Below are positions 34,096 to 41,872 of a stretch of DNA of 64,000 bases, piece by piece. How positions within the stretch are numbered: the stretch's first letter is position 1; every line of letters starts with the position of its first letter. This DNA is from Methanoculleus sp. 7T. Its GTDB lineage: Archaea > Halobacteriota > Methanomicrobia > Methanomicrobiales > Methanoculleaceae. Made by a program: the position numbers and the translations under genes. The stretch lies in NCBI RefSeq assembly GCF_023195915.1, contig NZ_JALPRP010000001.1, positions 806,001 to 870,000 on the forward strand, given 5' to 3'. The notes under the pieces were generated by a model, which did not search any database, was not told where the DNA came from, and was given only the letters and a program-made list of their open reading frames with translations.

Positions 34096-34928
34096 AGGTT
34101 GCAGATATCCTTGAGGTCGACGGATGCGGGCTGGTCGAGCCGTCGTTTGCGGAACTGACAATAGACTCCTATACGGCACTCCTGCTGCAGGCAACAGCGG
34201 ATGAGGCTCGGTTGCTGGTCGATGAGAACGAGGAGCCGCTCGCACTCGCCCTGCACGATGAATCGGGGTGGAACGCCGCCTCGTTCCTCTTCCGGGAGCC
34301 GACCATCGCCGCCATCGAGTGTTTTGAGGCTGTCGGCGGCGATATCTACCAAGAGAGCCGGGCCGCGTGGCTCTCGGCGGTCCGTGAGTATTACAGCCTC
34401 GATATCTGCGAAAACGTCCTTCCGGCCCTCGAAGACCTGCCTCCCGACCGCGAAGGAAAGATCCGCGACCTCGTGGCCGAGGTCTGGGGCGACCGGCCGG
34501 GAGCAACCTGCCTCGACTGCTGCTGCGGGTCGGGTGTCGGGACCGCAGCCCTCCGGGCGGTCGGGATGCGGGCGCTCGCCTACGACAACGACCCGTCGCT
34601 TCTCGCGCTCGGGCTCTCTAGGGGCCGCCTCGCGCCGGAGGACACCATGTGCATCGACGCACGAGTAGCGTCCCGTTACGTCGCGCCGGTGCCTCTCGGT
34701 GCTCTCTTTATGGCCGGAGAGATCTACTCCTACAACACCGACCTCTGGGAACCGGTCGTCGCCGAACTCCTCGCCCTGACCGATGAGACGCTGATCACCG
34801 TCGGCACAAAGCCCGAAGCGGACCGGGTGGAGGGGTGGTTCACCGAGCAGGGGCGGAACGCCGAGGTCTTCGAGAACCGGCGCGACCCCATCTACGACCG
34901 GTGGTGCTGCATCGCTCGGCGGATGTGA
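34092..34928 (+). CDS. Methyltransferase-fold protein, coupled to the bactofilin-like gene
   Basis: The 278-residue protein has a Rossmann glycine-rich loop CLDCCCGSGVGTAALRAVGM followed by AYDNDPSLLALGLSRG, the SAM-binding motif I and acidic motif II of class I methyltransferases. The first ~130 residues are a family-specific helical domain. No target-recognition motif (NPPY etc.) is visible, so the substrate is unknown. The 4-nt overlap with the upstream gene indicates coupled translation. Confidence 0.7.
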   Translation: MKVADILEVDGCGLVEPSFAELTIDSYTALLLQATADEARLLVDENEEPLALALHDESGWNAASFLFREPTIAAIECFEAVGGDIYQESRAAWLSAVREYYSLDICENVLPALEDLPPDREGKIRDLVAEVWGDRPGATCLDCCCGSGVGTAALRAVGMRALAYDNDPSLLALGLSRGRLAPEDTMCIDARVASRYVAPVPLGALFMAGEIYSYNTDLWEPVVAELLALTDETLITVGTKPEADRVEGWFTEQGRNAEVFENRRDPIYDRWCCIARRM

Positions 34929-34944
34929 TTTCAGCCGGCGATCG

Positions 34945-34972
34945 AGATAATATATAAATCACAATATATTCA
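34945..34972 (+). promoter_or_regulatory. TATA-rich promoter of the MFS transporter
   Basis: GATAATATATAAATCACAAT at 34945-34964 is a strong AT-rich TATA region ~80 nt before ATG 35038, following the stop of the methyltransferase-like gene. Confidence 0.5.
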
Positions 34973-35037
34973 ACGTATTTTACCTCGGAACGTCTGCCTG
35001 ATCTCTTCTGGATCTGTTCCATATAGGTGCATCATTC

Positions 35038-36219
35038 ATGGATACCGCAAAGCGCATCTACAACGTCTTATTCATCTCCGTCTTCGCCACCATGCTCGGG
35101 CTCGGCATCGTCAGCCCGCTCCTCCCCATATACGCGGAGAACCTCGGAGCGACCGGTATCTGGCTTGGTATCGTCTTCTCTGCCTTCGCGCTCTCTCGTT
35201 CGATCTTCATGCCCATCATCGGGCGGATATCCGACCGGCAGGGGAGGAAGTGGATCATCCTCATCGGCATGTTCGCCTACGCGGTCACGTCGCTTGCCTA
35301 CCTCATCGCCGGCAGCGTCTACTCCCTGACGGCCGTCCGGCTGATCCACGGGCTTGCGTCGGCGATGGTCGTCCCGATAGCCATGGCCTACATAGCAGAC
35401 CTCTCGGAGAAGGGGAGAGAGGGGAGCCACATGGGGAACTTCTCCATATCCATGTTCCTCGGCATGGGGGCCGGACCGTTTCTCGGAGGGTTCCTGAACG
35501 ATATGTTCGGGATGCCGTCGGTCTTCTACGTCATGGCCGGCCTCTCTGCGTTCGCCACGCTCCTCGTCGCCGTATCCCTTCCGGAGGTAAAACCGGGATC
35601 GTTCGGACACCGACAGGAGAACTCCGTCCCGATGCGCTCGATCTTCACGATACCGAGCATGCGGGGGATCATGGTCTTCACCTTCATCAGCGCCCTCGGC
35701 CGCGGGGGCATGATGGTCTTCATCCCGGTCTTCGCACCACTGATCGCGATCAGCCCGTTCGAGGTGGGCATCGTCCTCTCGGTCAACACCTTCCTGATGG
35801 CGCTCCTTCAGGTGCCGATCGGGAGGCTCACCGACACCGGGAACAAGGTCGTCCTGATCGTCGTCGGCTCGGCCATAGCAGCGGTAGCGCTCGCCGCAAT
35901 CCCCTTCGCTCGGTCGTTCTGGCCCCTGCTCGCGATCACCTCGGTCATCGGCGTCGGGGGCGCCATCCAACAACCGTCGATCATGGCCCTGACGGTCGAT
36001 GCTGGCCGGAGCATCGGGATGGGAACCTCGATGGGCGCCTACAACACGGTCTTCGGCGTCGGCATGATCATCGCGCCGCTGATCGGGGGTGCGTTCATGG
36101 ACTTCATCGGCGTCGAGGCCGTCTTCTACGTAGGCGGGGCGATAAGCCTCGTCGGGACCGGAATATTCGCTGTGATGATGCAGAGGGATGTGCGTGGAGA
36201 CGCCCCCGAGACCGAATGA
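35038..36219 (+). CDS. MFS transporter
   Basis: The 393-residue protein shows about twelve hydrophobic segments, the MFS loop motif GRISDRQGRKWIILIGMF between helices 2 and 3 and a second-half variant GRLTDTGNKVVLIVVG. It resembles drug-efflux-type MFS permeases (DHA1). The substrate is unknown. It is a single gene behind an AT-rich promoter. Confidence 0.9.
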   Translation: MDTAKRIYNVLFISVFATMLGLGIVSPLLPIYAENLGATGIWLGIVFSAFALSRSIFMPIIGRISDRQGRKWIILIGMFAYAVTSLAYLIAGSVYSLTAVRLIHGLASAMVVPIAMAYIADLSEKGREGSHMGNFSISMFLGMGAGPFLGGFLNDMFGMPSVFYVMAGLSAFATLLVAVSLPEVKPGSFGHRQENSVPMRSIFTIPSMRGIMVFTFISALGRGGMMVFIPVFAPLIAISPFEVGIVLSVNTFLMALLQVPIGRLTDTGNKVVLIVVGSAIAAVALAAIPFARSFWPLLAITSVIGVGGAIQQPSIMALTVDAGRSIGMGTSMGAYNTVFGVGMIIAPLIGGAFMDFIGVEAVFYVGGAISLVGTGIFAVMMQRDVRGDAPETE

Positions 36220-36340
36220 ACTCGGAGCCCCGTGTATCTCCCCTAGATCCGCACCAGAAGGCAGGCCGGCCCCAACCCCCGATGCACAAGAGCATCCTCA
36301 CGCCTCGCGGAAAACAGATCTTGGAACCGTAAACGGCTCC

Positions 36341-36366
36341 CCCATATGGGATAGTTATATATACTA
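36341..36366 (+). promoter_or_regulatory. Palindrome plus TATA region upstream of the PAS protein
   Basis: The perfect palindrome CCCATATGGG (36341-36350) directly precedes an AT-rich ATAGTTATATATACTAAT run, within the 280-nt gap between the MFS transporter and the PAS gene. It could be a promoter with an operator. Confidence 0.4.
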
Positions 36367-36519
36367 ATTCTGCCATCTTGAGGTACGACGGCGCGCGGAG
36401 AGAAGGCGCGCCGGTATCGGAGCAATGAACTCCTGCAGAAGCGACCCGACGAACTCGTCCGGATGCACCTGCAGGCTTATGGGCGGGTGTCTGCCCGGTA
36501 AGTGACACGATGCACCAGC

Positions 36520-37596
36520 ATGGATCTCCGCAAGCATGCACTCCGGCTCCCGGCCACCCCCCTTGCGGGCTTTAGTACACTCCGTGCCCGCGGCCCGGCA
36601 CCCCTCCTCGTAATCGCCTTCCTGCCCGGCCTCCCGGAGGGAGTCTGGGGTTCTCCCGCCGTCCTGCTGACAGAGATCCTTCTTATCGGGATCGCCTTCG
36701 GGCTGCTCGGCGTCTGGCTCAAGGAGAGGGATGTGGCGGCCCGCCTCGCCGGCATGGATGCGGACATCGAGGCTATCAGGACTGGCGGCGAAGCCCCCGC
36801 CCACCTCCCAGCCGGCGGAGACGACCCGATAGCGGAGTTCGCCGGCGGAATCAACCTGATGCTCGACGAACTGGAACGCTCACGACGGGAACTTCAGGAG
36901 AGCAGGGACCGCTATCACCTCCTCTTTACCAGCGGCAACGACTTCCTGCTCGTCTGTGCCGTCGGAAAGGAGGGGACGCCCTACAGGATACTGGATGCAA
37001 ACGCGCTCGCCTGCCGGTGCCTCGGCTATACCCGGGAAGAACTCCTCACCGTCGCTCCGCAGTCGGTCATCCTCATCAGGAGCGACTTTGCAAGGAATGA
37101 ACGCCGTCTCCACAGCGCCGACCTGATCCCCAAGCAGGGCGAGCGGATTCCCGTCGAGGCGACCATCCACCGTATCAGCCTCAAGGGCACCCCGGCCATC
37201 CTCATCATCGCCCGCGACGTGACGGAGAGGCGGCGGGCCGAGAAGGAACTGATGGACTACCGCTACCGCTTGGAAGAACTGGTTACGCAGAGGACCAGTG
37301 AACTCCGGATAGCAAACGAGAGCCTTAAAAGGGAGATCAAGGAGCGTGAGAGGATGGAACTGGAGAGGATGGAGGCATACCGGCAGATCGAGAGAAACAT
37401 CGAGCAGTTCGCGGTCCTGACCGACCACATCAGAAACCCCCTCCAGGTCATCCAGGGAATGGCCGACATCATCGACGACCAGCGGGCGGACAAGATCCGT
37501 GAGCAGGTCGGGCAGATCAAAGCGATCCTCCGGCAGCTCGACGACGGGTGGGTGGAGTCCGAGAAGGTGCGGGAGTATCTGGTGCGGTACCGGTGA
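36520..37596 (+). CDS. PAS protein with histidine-kinase phosphoacceptor helix but no ATPase domain
   Basis: After an N-terminal hydrophobic region (TPLLVIAFLPG, LLTEILLIGIAFGLLGVWL) come a HAMP-like linker (AARLAGMDADIEAIRTGGEA), a PAS domain (YHLLFTSGNDFLLVCAVGKE, ARDVTERRRAEKE), a coiled coil (LEELVTQRTSELRIANESLK) and an H-box-like segment VLTDHIRNPLQVIQGMADII. The gene then ends, with no N, G1 or G2 boxes, so it cannot autophosphorylate unaided. ATG 36520 is taken; GTG 36502 is in the same frame. Such half kinases are typical of Methanomicrobiales. Confidence 0.8.
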   Translation: MDLRKHALRLPATPLAGFSTLRARGPAPLLVIAFLPGLPEGVWGSPAVLLTEILLIGIAFGLLGVWLKERDVAARLAGMDADIEAIRTGGEAPAHLPAGGDDPIAEFAGGINLMLDELERSRRELQESRDRYHLLFTSGNDFLLVCAVGKEGTPYRILDANALACRCLGYTREELLTVAPQSVILIRSDFARNERRLHSADLIPKQGERIPVEATIHRISLKGTPAILIIARDVTERRRAEKELMDYRYRLEELVTQRTSELRIANESLKREIKERERMELERMEAYRQIERNIEQFAVLTDHIRNPLQVIQGMADIIDDQRADKIREQVGQIKAILRQLDDGWVESEKVREYLVRYR

Positions 37597-37689
37597 GGGT
37601 AAGAGGGATTCGCCTGACCCGCACCCGGCGGAACAGGCAGGCGTGAAGAGCGGTCAAATTTTGAGGAAAATAGGGTTCTGTTGAAACCC

Positions 37690-37990
37690 TACCTGTGGGC
37701 TCTCGATAGTCGCACTCATGGGGCACTCCAGTACACGGTTTTCCACCGGACTGCGCATCTAGCGATGTTCGAACGCCCACCAGCACGCCCGGGCGTTTAT
37801 CGCGCCTGGGGAGAGGCGATTCGCGGGGAGGGGGGCCCACCCCCAATCGAAACTCTTCGAGTTTCTCATGCTCCCTTCGGTCGCACTGCGCACCTAGCGG
37901 TGCTCGAGCTCCGCTCCTCCGGAGCATCGCACTCACCGGTCCCCACCCCCGGAGCGATACCCAGTCAAAATCCGTGCTCGGGGATGCGCT
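37690..37990 (+). repeat. Hairpin-string intergenic element, copy 2a
   Basis: Perfect inverted repeats GAAACTC-TTC-GAGTTTC (37849-37865) and GCTCC-TCC-GGAGC (37913-37925), a G-run/C-run hairpin (GGGGG-CCCA-CCCCC, near 37830-37843) and three copies of TCGCAC (near 37711, 37881 and 37927). The hairpin with TTC loop is identical to that at 60142-60158. Adjacent element 2b continues after 50 nt. Confidence 0.75.
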
Positions 37991-38039
37991 GAACTGGTAA
38001 AAGATCGGGTGTTGGATGCAGGAGAGTTACAAGGGTATG

Positions 38040-38400
38040 CAGGACCCTGATTTTCCTGACTGTTCCCGGACACTGGACCGTGGTGCTCTCGCCCTTGGGG
38101 GTGGGGCCGACGGGGAGGGGGGGCAAGCCCCCCTCCCCTGTCTCTCACAAGGGGATACCCTCAAACCCCCACCCCGCCCCTTGCGAGGCAGGGGCAGCCA
38201 TGGGGATATGCGACTGGCCGACGGGTGCGACGGACAACGTCCGGAGCTCGAGAAACCCGAAGGGTTTCGAGTCAGGAACACGAACACCGGAGGTGCGCAG
38301 TACGACGGACGCATGTCCGGAGTTCGAGTACCGTCAGGTGCGCAAGATACCACGGTTCACTGCAGGGAGACAAGCCAAGGGAAAAAGCCGATCCTAGGGG
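38040..38400 (-). repeat. Hairpin-string intergenic element, copy 2b (opposite orientation)
   Basis: Hairpins GGGGAGGGGGG-GCAAG-CCCCCCTCCCC (38112-38138), CGGAC-AAC-GTCCG (38231-38243), GAAACCC-GAA-GGGTTTC (38252-38268), CACC-GGA-GGTG (38285-38295) and GGAC-GCAT-GTCC (38307-38318). The loops GAA and GGA are complements of the TTC and TCC loops of copy 2a, suggesting the element lies inverted. GATATGCGACTGGCC near 38204 is shared with copy 1. No gene is credible between 37597 and 38503. Confidence 0.75.
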
Positions 38401-38481
38401 CAAACTAGGTCCAGCACCACCCTCAGCGGGGCAGGGAAAGACCTGAACAGGGTTTCAACAAAGCCGGAAAGAGAGCATTTC

Positions 38482-38487
38482 AAAAAA
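38482..38487 (-). terminator. T-run terminator of the helicase operon
   Basis: Six consecutive A on the plus strand (T in the transcript sense of the reverse-strand operon) are 16 nt behind the helicase stop codon at 38504. Confidence 0.5.
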
Positions 38488-38503
38488 GGATCGCAGATCA
38501 CCT

Positions 38504-40513
38504 CTACGGCGCTTCCTCCACAGCGCACTCGAGTTCTGCGACGATCTCGGCCGCATCGTCCATCCTCCGGACCAGGTCCTTGATCTCAAGCAGACGCTCG
38601 ATGCCGATGAAGTGCTCGGCCATCACCCGAGCCATATCGGTGAGCTCGATTCGGCCGGCCCGCCGCCTGACCAGGTTGGCGTCGAGGAGCGCAGGCAGGG
38701 CCGGCTCCAGCGTCCCGACCATTACGCGGCTCATCCGGATGACCTGTTGCTCGTCGCCGCCGCAGACTACGGCGTTCGCCACAAACTCCTCCGAACTCTG
38801 CTCCATGTCGTACTCGGGAGCGACCTCCTCCATCTCGCCCCGCAGAAGGCCGACGGCGACCTCCTCTTCGGTCTTTCCGGACGTCCGGGAGTACGACCCG
38901 CCGGGTTCCGCCATGACGACCACCCGGCCAAGGTCATGGTAGTCGGGCCGGCCGGCCCGGCCCATCATCTGGTGGAACTCCTGGACGGTGAGCCACTGGA
39001 TGCCCATGGCGAGCGCGTCGAAGATCACCTGCGACGCCGGGAAGTCGACGCCGGCGGCAAGCGCCGCCGTGGTCACGACGGCGGCGATCTCCCCGTTGGC
39101 AAAGCGCCGTTCCACGTCCCGGCGCTCTTGGGCGGTCAGCCCCGCGTGGTAGGGAGCGGCCTTCTTGCCGAGGGCGTCGGCGATGACATGGCAGCGGGCC
39201 CGGGAATTGGTGAAGACGATCGTCTGGCCCCGGTAGCCCTTGGACGACCGGACCTTGTACTCCTCGGCGACCATCTGCTTGATGAACCCTATCTTTTTAG
39301 CCCGCTCCACGAAGATGAGATGTCGTTCCAAGGCCACCGGCCGTTCGGCATAGCGGACCAGGTTCGCCCGGAGTTTCTCAGCAAGCAGTCCGGGGAGCCC
39401 GATGGTGGCCGAGAGGTAGAGGAACTGGGCGTCGGGAGCGACGTGCTTGAGCCGAGCGATCAGCCCGTCGAGGCGGTGGCCCCGCTCGGGGTCTTCAAGC
39501 ATCTGGACCTCGTCGATGACGACGGTCCCGATATCCTTCAGGGGCCGCCCGGTGCGGAGGGCGTGGTCGATCCCCTCGTAGGTCCCCACCACGACGGGGG
39601 CATTGATGTCCCGCTCCCCTGCCGGCCGAGTCTCGGGGAGGTTGAGACGGCTCACCCCGGTCTGCAGGGCGACCCGCACCAGGTGGCCGTAGCGGTCGCG
39701 GAACCGCTGGTACTTCTGGTTCGCGAGTGCGACCAGCGGGACCAGAAAGAGCATCCTTCCCCGCCCTTCGAGGAAGTTCTTCATCCCGGCCATCTCCCCG
39801 ATGAAGGTCTTGCCGCTCGCGGTGGCGGAGACGACGAGGAGGTGCTGCCCTTCGAGGAGCCCGTTCTGAACGGCGAGCTGCTGGACGGGCATCAGGTACT
39901 CGACCCCGGCAGCCTTCGCAAAGGCGGGAGGCAGCGGAAGGTCGGTGATGTGAGCCGTTTTCTGGACCTCATGCGCCTCGAGCCGGTCGAAGAGGGTCCG
40001 GGACCGGTCGGGACGGTCGGGCCCTACCGACGCCAGCACACGGTCGAGGTCCCTGACTTGAGCGAGGAGTTTTTCAAGATGGACCAGCACGGAGCCGCCG
40101 AACCTGCCCATGTAACCGAGCTCCCGGCGCATCTCGCGCTTTGCGCACTCCATACAGATCCATTCCCCCCCGTACCGGACGCCGGTCGCCTTATCGACCG
40201 GCGTAAAACGGTCCTCAAGTTGACAGAACCGGCAGATATCGATCCGTGAAGAGGGGATCTGAAGATCCGAGAGAAACGACTCGAACTCCGGGCTCTTCCC
40301 TGCGAGGTGCACCGAAGATCGGCGCAGTAGCGTTATCAGGTCCCGCGTCGGGGTGGGCTTGAGCTGTTTGCCCCGCTTGCGCATCTTGAAGTTCTTCGGC
40401 CGCTGGCCCTTCGGGGTCGCCGTCAGATCGACGAATCCGGACCCCTCGACGCGGCCGCCTTCGACAAATAATAACTTATACGTGCCTTTCTGGGGCTGAA
40501 CGATAACCTTCAT
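38504..40513 (-). CDS. DEAD/DEAH-box helicase with internal zinc-finger (DUF5814-type)
   Basis: The 669-residue SF2 helicase has Walker A SATASGKTFIGEM, DEVQ box VIDEVQMLEDPE, motif III LYLSATIGLPG and motif VI MMGRAGRPDYHD, close to Ski2/Hel308-like enzymes. An N-terminal region carries CRFCQLEDRF and ICMECAKREM, a four-Cys zinc site. Euryarchaeal proteins of this architecture are conserved, with unknown nucleic-acid role. Its ATG overlaps the stop of the upstream HTH gene (ATGA, 40510-40513). Confidence 0.9.
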   Translation of the reverse strand: MKVIVQPQKGTYKLLFVEGGRVEGSGFVDLTATPKGQRPKNFKMRKRGKQLKPTPTRDLITLLRRSSVHLAGKSPEFESFLSDLQIPSSRIDICRFCQLEDRFTPVDKATGVRYGGEWICMECAKREMRRELGYMGRFGGSVLVHLEKLLAQVRDLDRVLASVGPDRPDRSRTLFDRLEAHEVQKTAHITDLPLPPAFAKAAGVEYLMPVQQLAVQNGLLEGQHLLVVSATASGKTFIGEMAGMKNFLEGRGRMLFLVPLVALANQKYQRFRDRYGHLVRVALQTGVSRLNLPETRPAGERDINAPVVVGTYEGIDHALRTGRPLKDIGTVVIDEVQMLEDPERGHRLDGLIARLKHVAPDAQFLYLSATIGLPGLLAEKLRANLVRYAERPVALERHLIFVERAKKIGFIKQMVAEEYKVRSSKGYRGQTIVFTNSRARCHVIADALGKKAAPYHAGLTAQERRDVERRFANGEIAAVVTTAALAAGVDFPASQVIFDALAMGIQWLTVQEFHQMMGRAGRPDYHDLGRVVVMAEPGGSYSRTSGKTEEEVAVGLLRGEMEEVAPEYDMEQSSEEFVANAVVCGGDEQQVIRMSRVMVGTLEPALPALLDANLVRRRAGRIELTDMARVMAEHFIGIERLLEIKDLVRRMDDAAEIVAELECAVEEAP

Positions 40514-41319
40514 GGCGCGATCAGGTCATGGATCGTGTAGGCGAGCCCCACCGTCTCCAGCCGTTTGAGGAAATCGGTAAACTCTTCATCGACAATAAGC
40601 AGTGCGCACTCCCGACCGTGGAACGCCGCCTCGATGACCCCTTCCCGGGATCCGAAGAACATATCCGGCTCGACGCCCGCCTTCTTGAGGGCTACGTAGG
40701 ACTCGAGGCCCACGGCGGCCACCATCTCCGCGTCACGGATAGCATCCTTGAGGAGGTCGGCACGGATCTGCCGGGAGCCGCCCCGCTCGATCCGCGGCAC
40801 CTTGCAGACATGGACGAGCCCTTCCTCGTGGTCGATGATGCCGCATAAGTGGGCGACACCCACATCCTCCCCCGGTTGTGCGTCCATGGTCGCCTTGCCC
40901 ATGGCGCTCTGCTCCTGTTTCGTCGCATAGAGCCAGCCGTCCTGCATGAAGACGCCGACCGTATCGCCTTTGCGGATCTCGTCTCGGGATATGGCCGTCC
41001 AGACCGCAACCTGCTGGATGATGTCCCGGGTGATGTGGCGGGCGTAGGATTCAAGCACCTCGGCGTGCCGCAGGACCCACTCGATCCCGCTCTTCGTCAC
41101 CTCATACCGGCCCCGGCCGTGAGCGGTGACCAGCCCTTCGTCCACCATCTCCCTGATGTATTCGGAGACGGCCTGCGGCGTCACGCCAAGTTTTTCTGCG
41201 ATCTCCTGCTGGCGGATGGCCGGTTGGTGTTCGGCGATCTCAACGAGGATCTGGAACCTTGTGGCTTCTCGTTTGCTGCGCAGGATCACGTAGAGTGGGT
41301 CTTCACTGAAGTCGGTCAA
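40510..41319 (-). CDS. Winged-helix transcriptional regulator (MarR-like, DUF7839-type)
   Basis: The 269-residue protein has an N-terminal winged helix (ATRFQILVEIAEHQPAIRQQ, EIAEKLGVTPQAVSEYIREM) followed by a ~180-residue ligand-like domain conserved in methanogens (GDTVGVFMQDGWLYATKQEQ and CALLIVDEEFTDFLKRLE). The C-terminal domain has no known ligand. It is encoded between an ArsR-like gene (17-nt overlap) and the helicase (4-nt overlap), so the three genes form one operon. Confidence 0.8.
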   Translation of the reverse strand: MTDFSEDPLYVILRSKREATRFQILVEIAEHQPAIRQQEIAEKLGVTPQAVSEYIREMVDEGLVTAHGRGRYEVTKSGIEWVLRHAEVLESYARHITRDIIQQVAVWTAISRDEIRKGDTVGVFMQDGWLYATKQEQSAMGKATMDAQPGEDVGVAHLCGIIDHEEGLVHVCKVPRIERGGSRQIRADLLKDAIRDAEMVAAVGLESYVALKKAGVEPDMFFGSREGVIEAAFHGRECALLIVDEEFTDFLKRLETVGLAYTIHDLIAP

Positions 41320-41815
41320 GCAACACCATTCCCTGTCCTTTCACATCGAGACTTGGGATCCTCTTCGCCAGCCCCTTGATGAAGATCGGACTGACCCCGT
41401 ATTTTCTGGATATATCGCTGATCGAGGAGGTTCCTGCCGCGATCTCTTGCTCGACGGAGTCCACGATTGCACGGAGCCCCTCGTCGTTTGAGACGGCAAT
41501 GTGCAGCAGGTCTCCGATATCGCCCATGGAACACTGAAAACTGGCTCTGAATTTGCTGTATGTCGTCCGGTATTCCTTCATCGGCTTCTGCCCGGGTTTG
41601 GGCATCCGCCACTGCTCTTCGATCAAGTTCCCCTTCTTGAGGATAGAGAGGCACTCGGTCACCGTTCCGGTGTCGGCGTAGGTCCCAAGCTCCTCCTCAG
41701 TCAGCCAGGTCTTGTTCAAGAGCTCGTAAATTTTTTTATAATCCGCATTATTGAACGTTATGAGAAGAGGAACCAGGTCTACCGGATCGTTAAGAATTTT
41801 AATGTGTCCCGTCAA
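41303..41815 (-). CDS. ArsR-like winged-helix regulator
   Basis: The 170-residue protein (MTGHIKILNDPVDLVPLLIT, KKIYELLNKTWLTEEEL) looks like a methanogen ArsR-family regulator with an additional C-terminal helix-turn-helix-like region (SISDISRKYGVSPIFIKGLA). It is the first gene of the operon with the DUF7839-type regulator and the helicase and is divergent from hypF. Its 3' end overlaps the next gene by 17 nt. Confidence 0.7.
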   Translation of the reverse strand: MTGHIKILNDPVDLVPLLITFNNADYKKIYELLNKTWLTEEELGTYADTGTVTECLSILKKGNLIEEQWRMPKPGQKPMKEYRTTYSKFRASFQCSMGDIGDLLHIAVSNDEGLRAIVDSVEQEIAAGTSSISDISRKYGVSPIFIKGLAKRIPSLDVKGQGMVLLDRLQ

Positions 41816-41821
41816 TGCGAT

Positions 41822-41862
41822 ACCCTATTATTATATCGTTGTATAACTCCATAAATTTTTGC
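41822..41862. promoter_or_regulatory. Divergent promoter between the regulator operon and hypF
   Basis: The 57-nt gap between the two divergent starts is very AT-rich: TATTATTATATCG near 41827-41839 and CATAAATTTTTGC near 41852. These serve as TATA elements for both directions; hypF would have a very short leader. Confidence 0.5.
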
Positions 41863-41872
41863 TGAATTTTCG

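Noticed and set aside
38098-38140. G-quadruplex as the main function of the G-rich repeat block
   Set aside because: G runs could form one, but each is followed by the matching C run, so a simple hairpin explains them better.
37690-38400. CRISPR array
   Set aside because: The repeats are short palindromes of changing sequence without constant repeat length or unique spacers. No cas operon is present; the Cas4-like gene is alone and degenerate.
38612-40249. 545-codon frame antisense to the helicase
   Set aside because: Shadow of a high-GC gene with all helicase motifs on the other strand.
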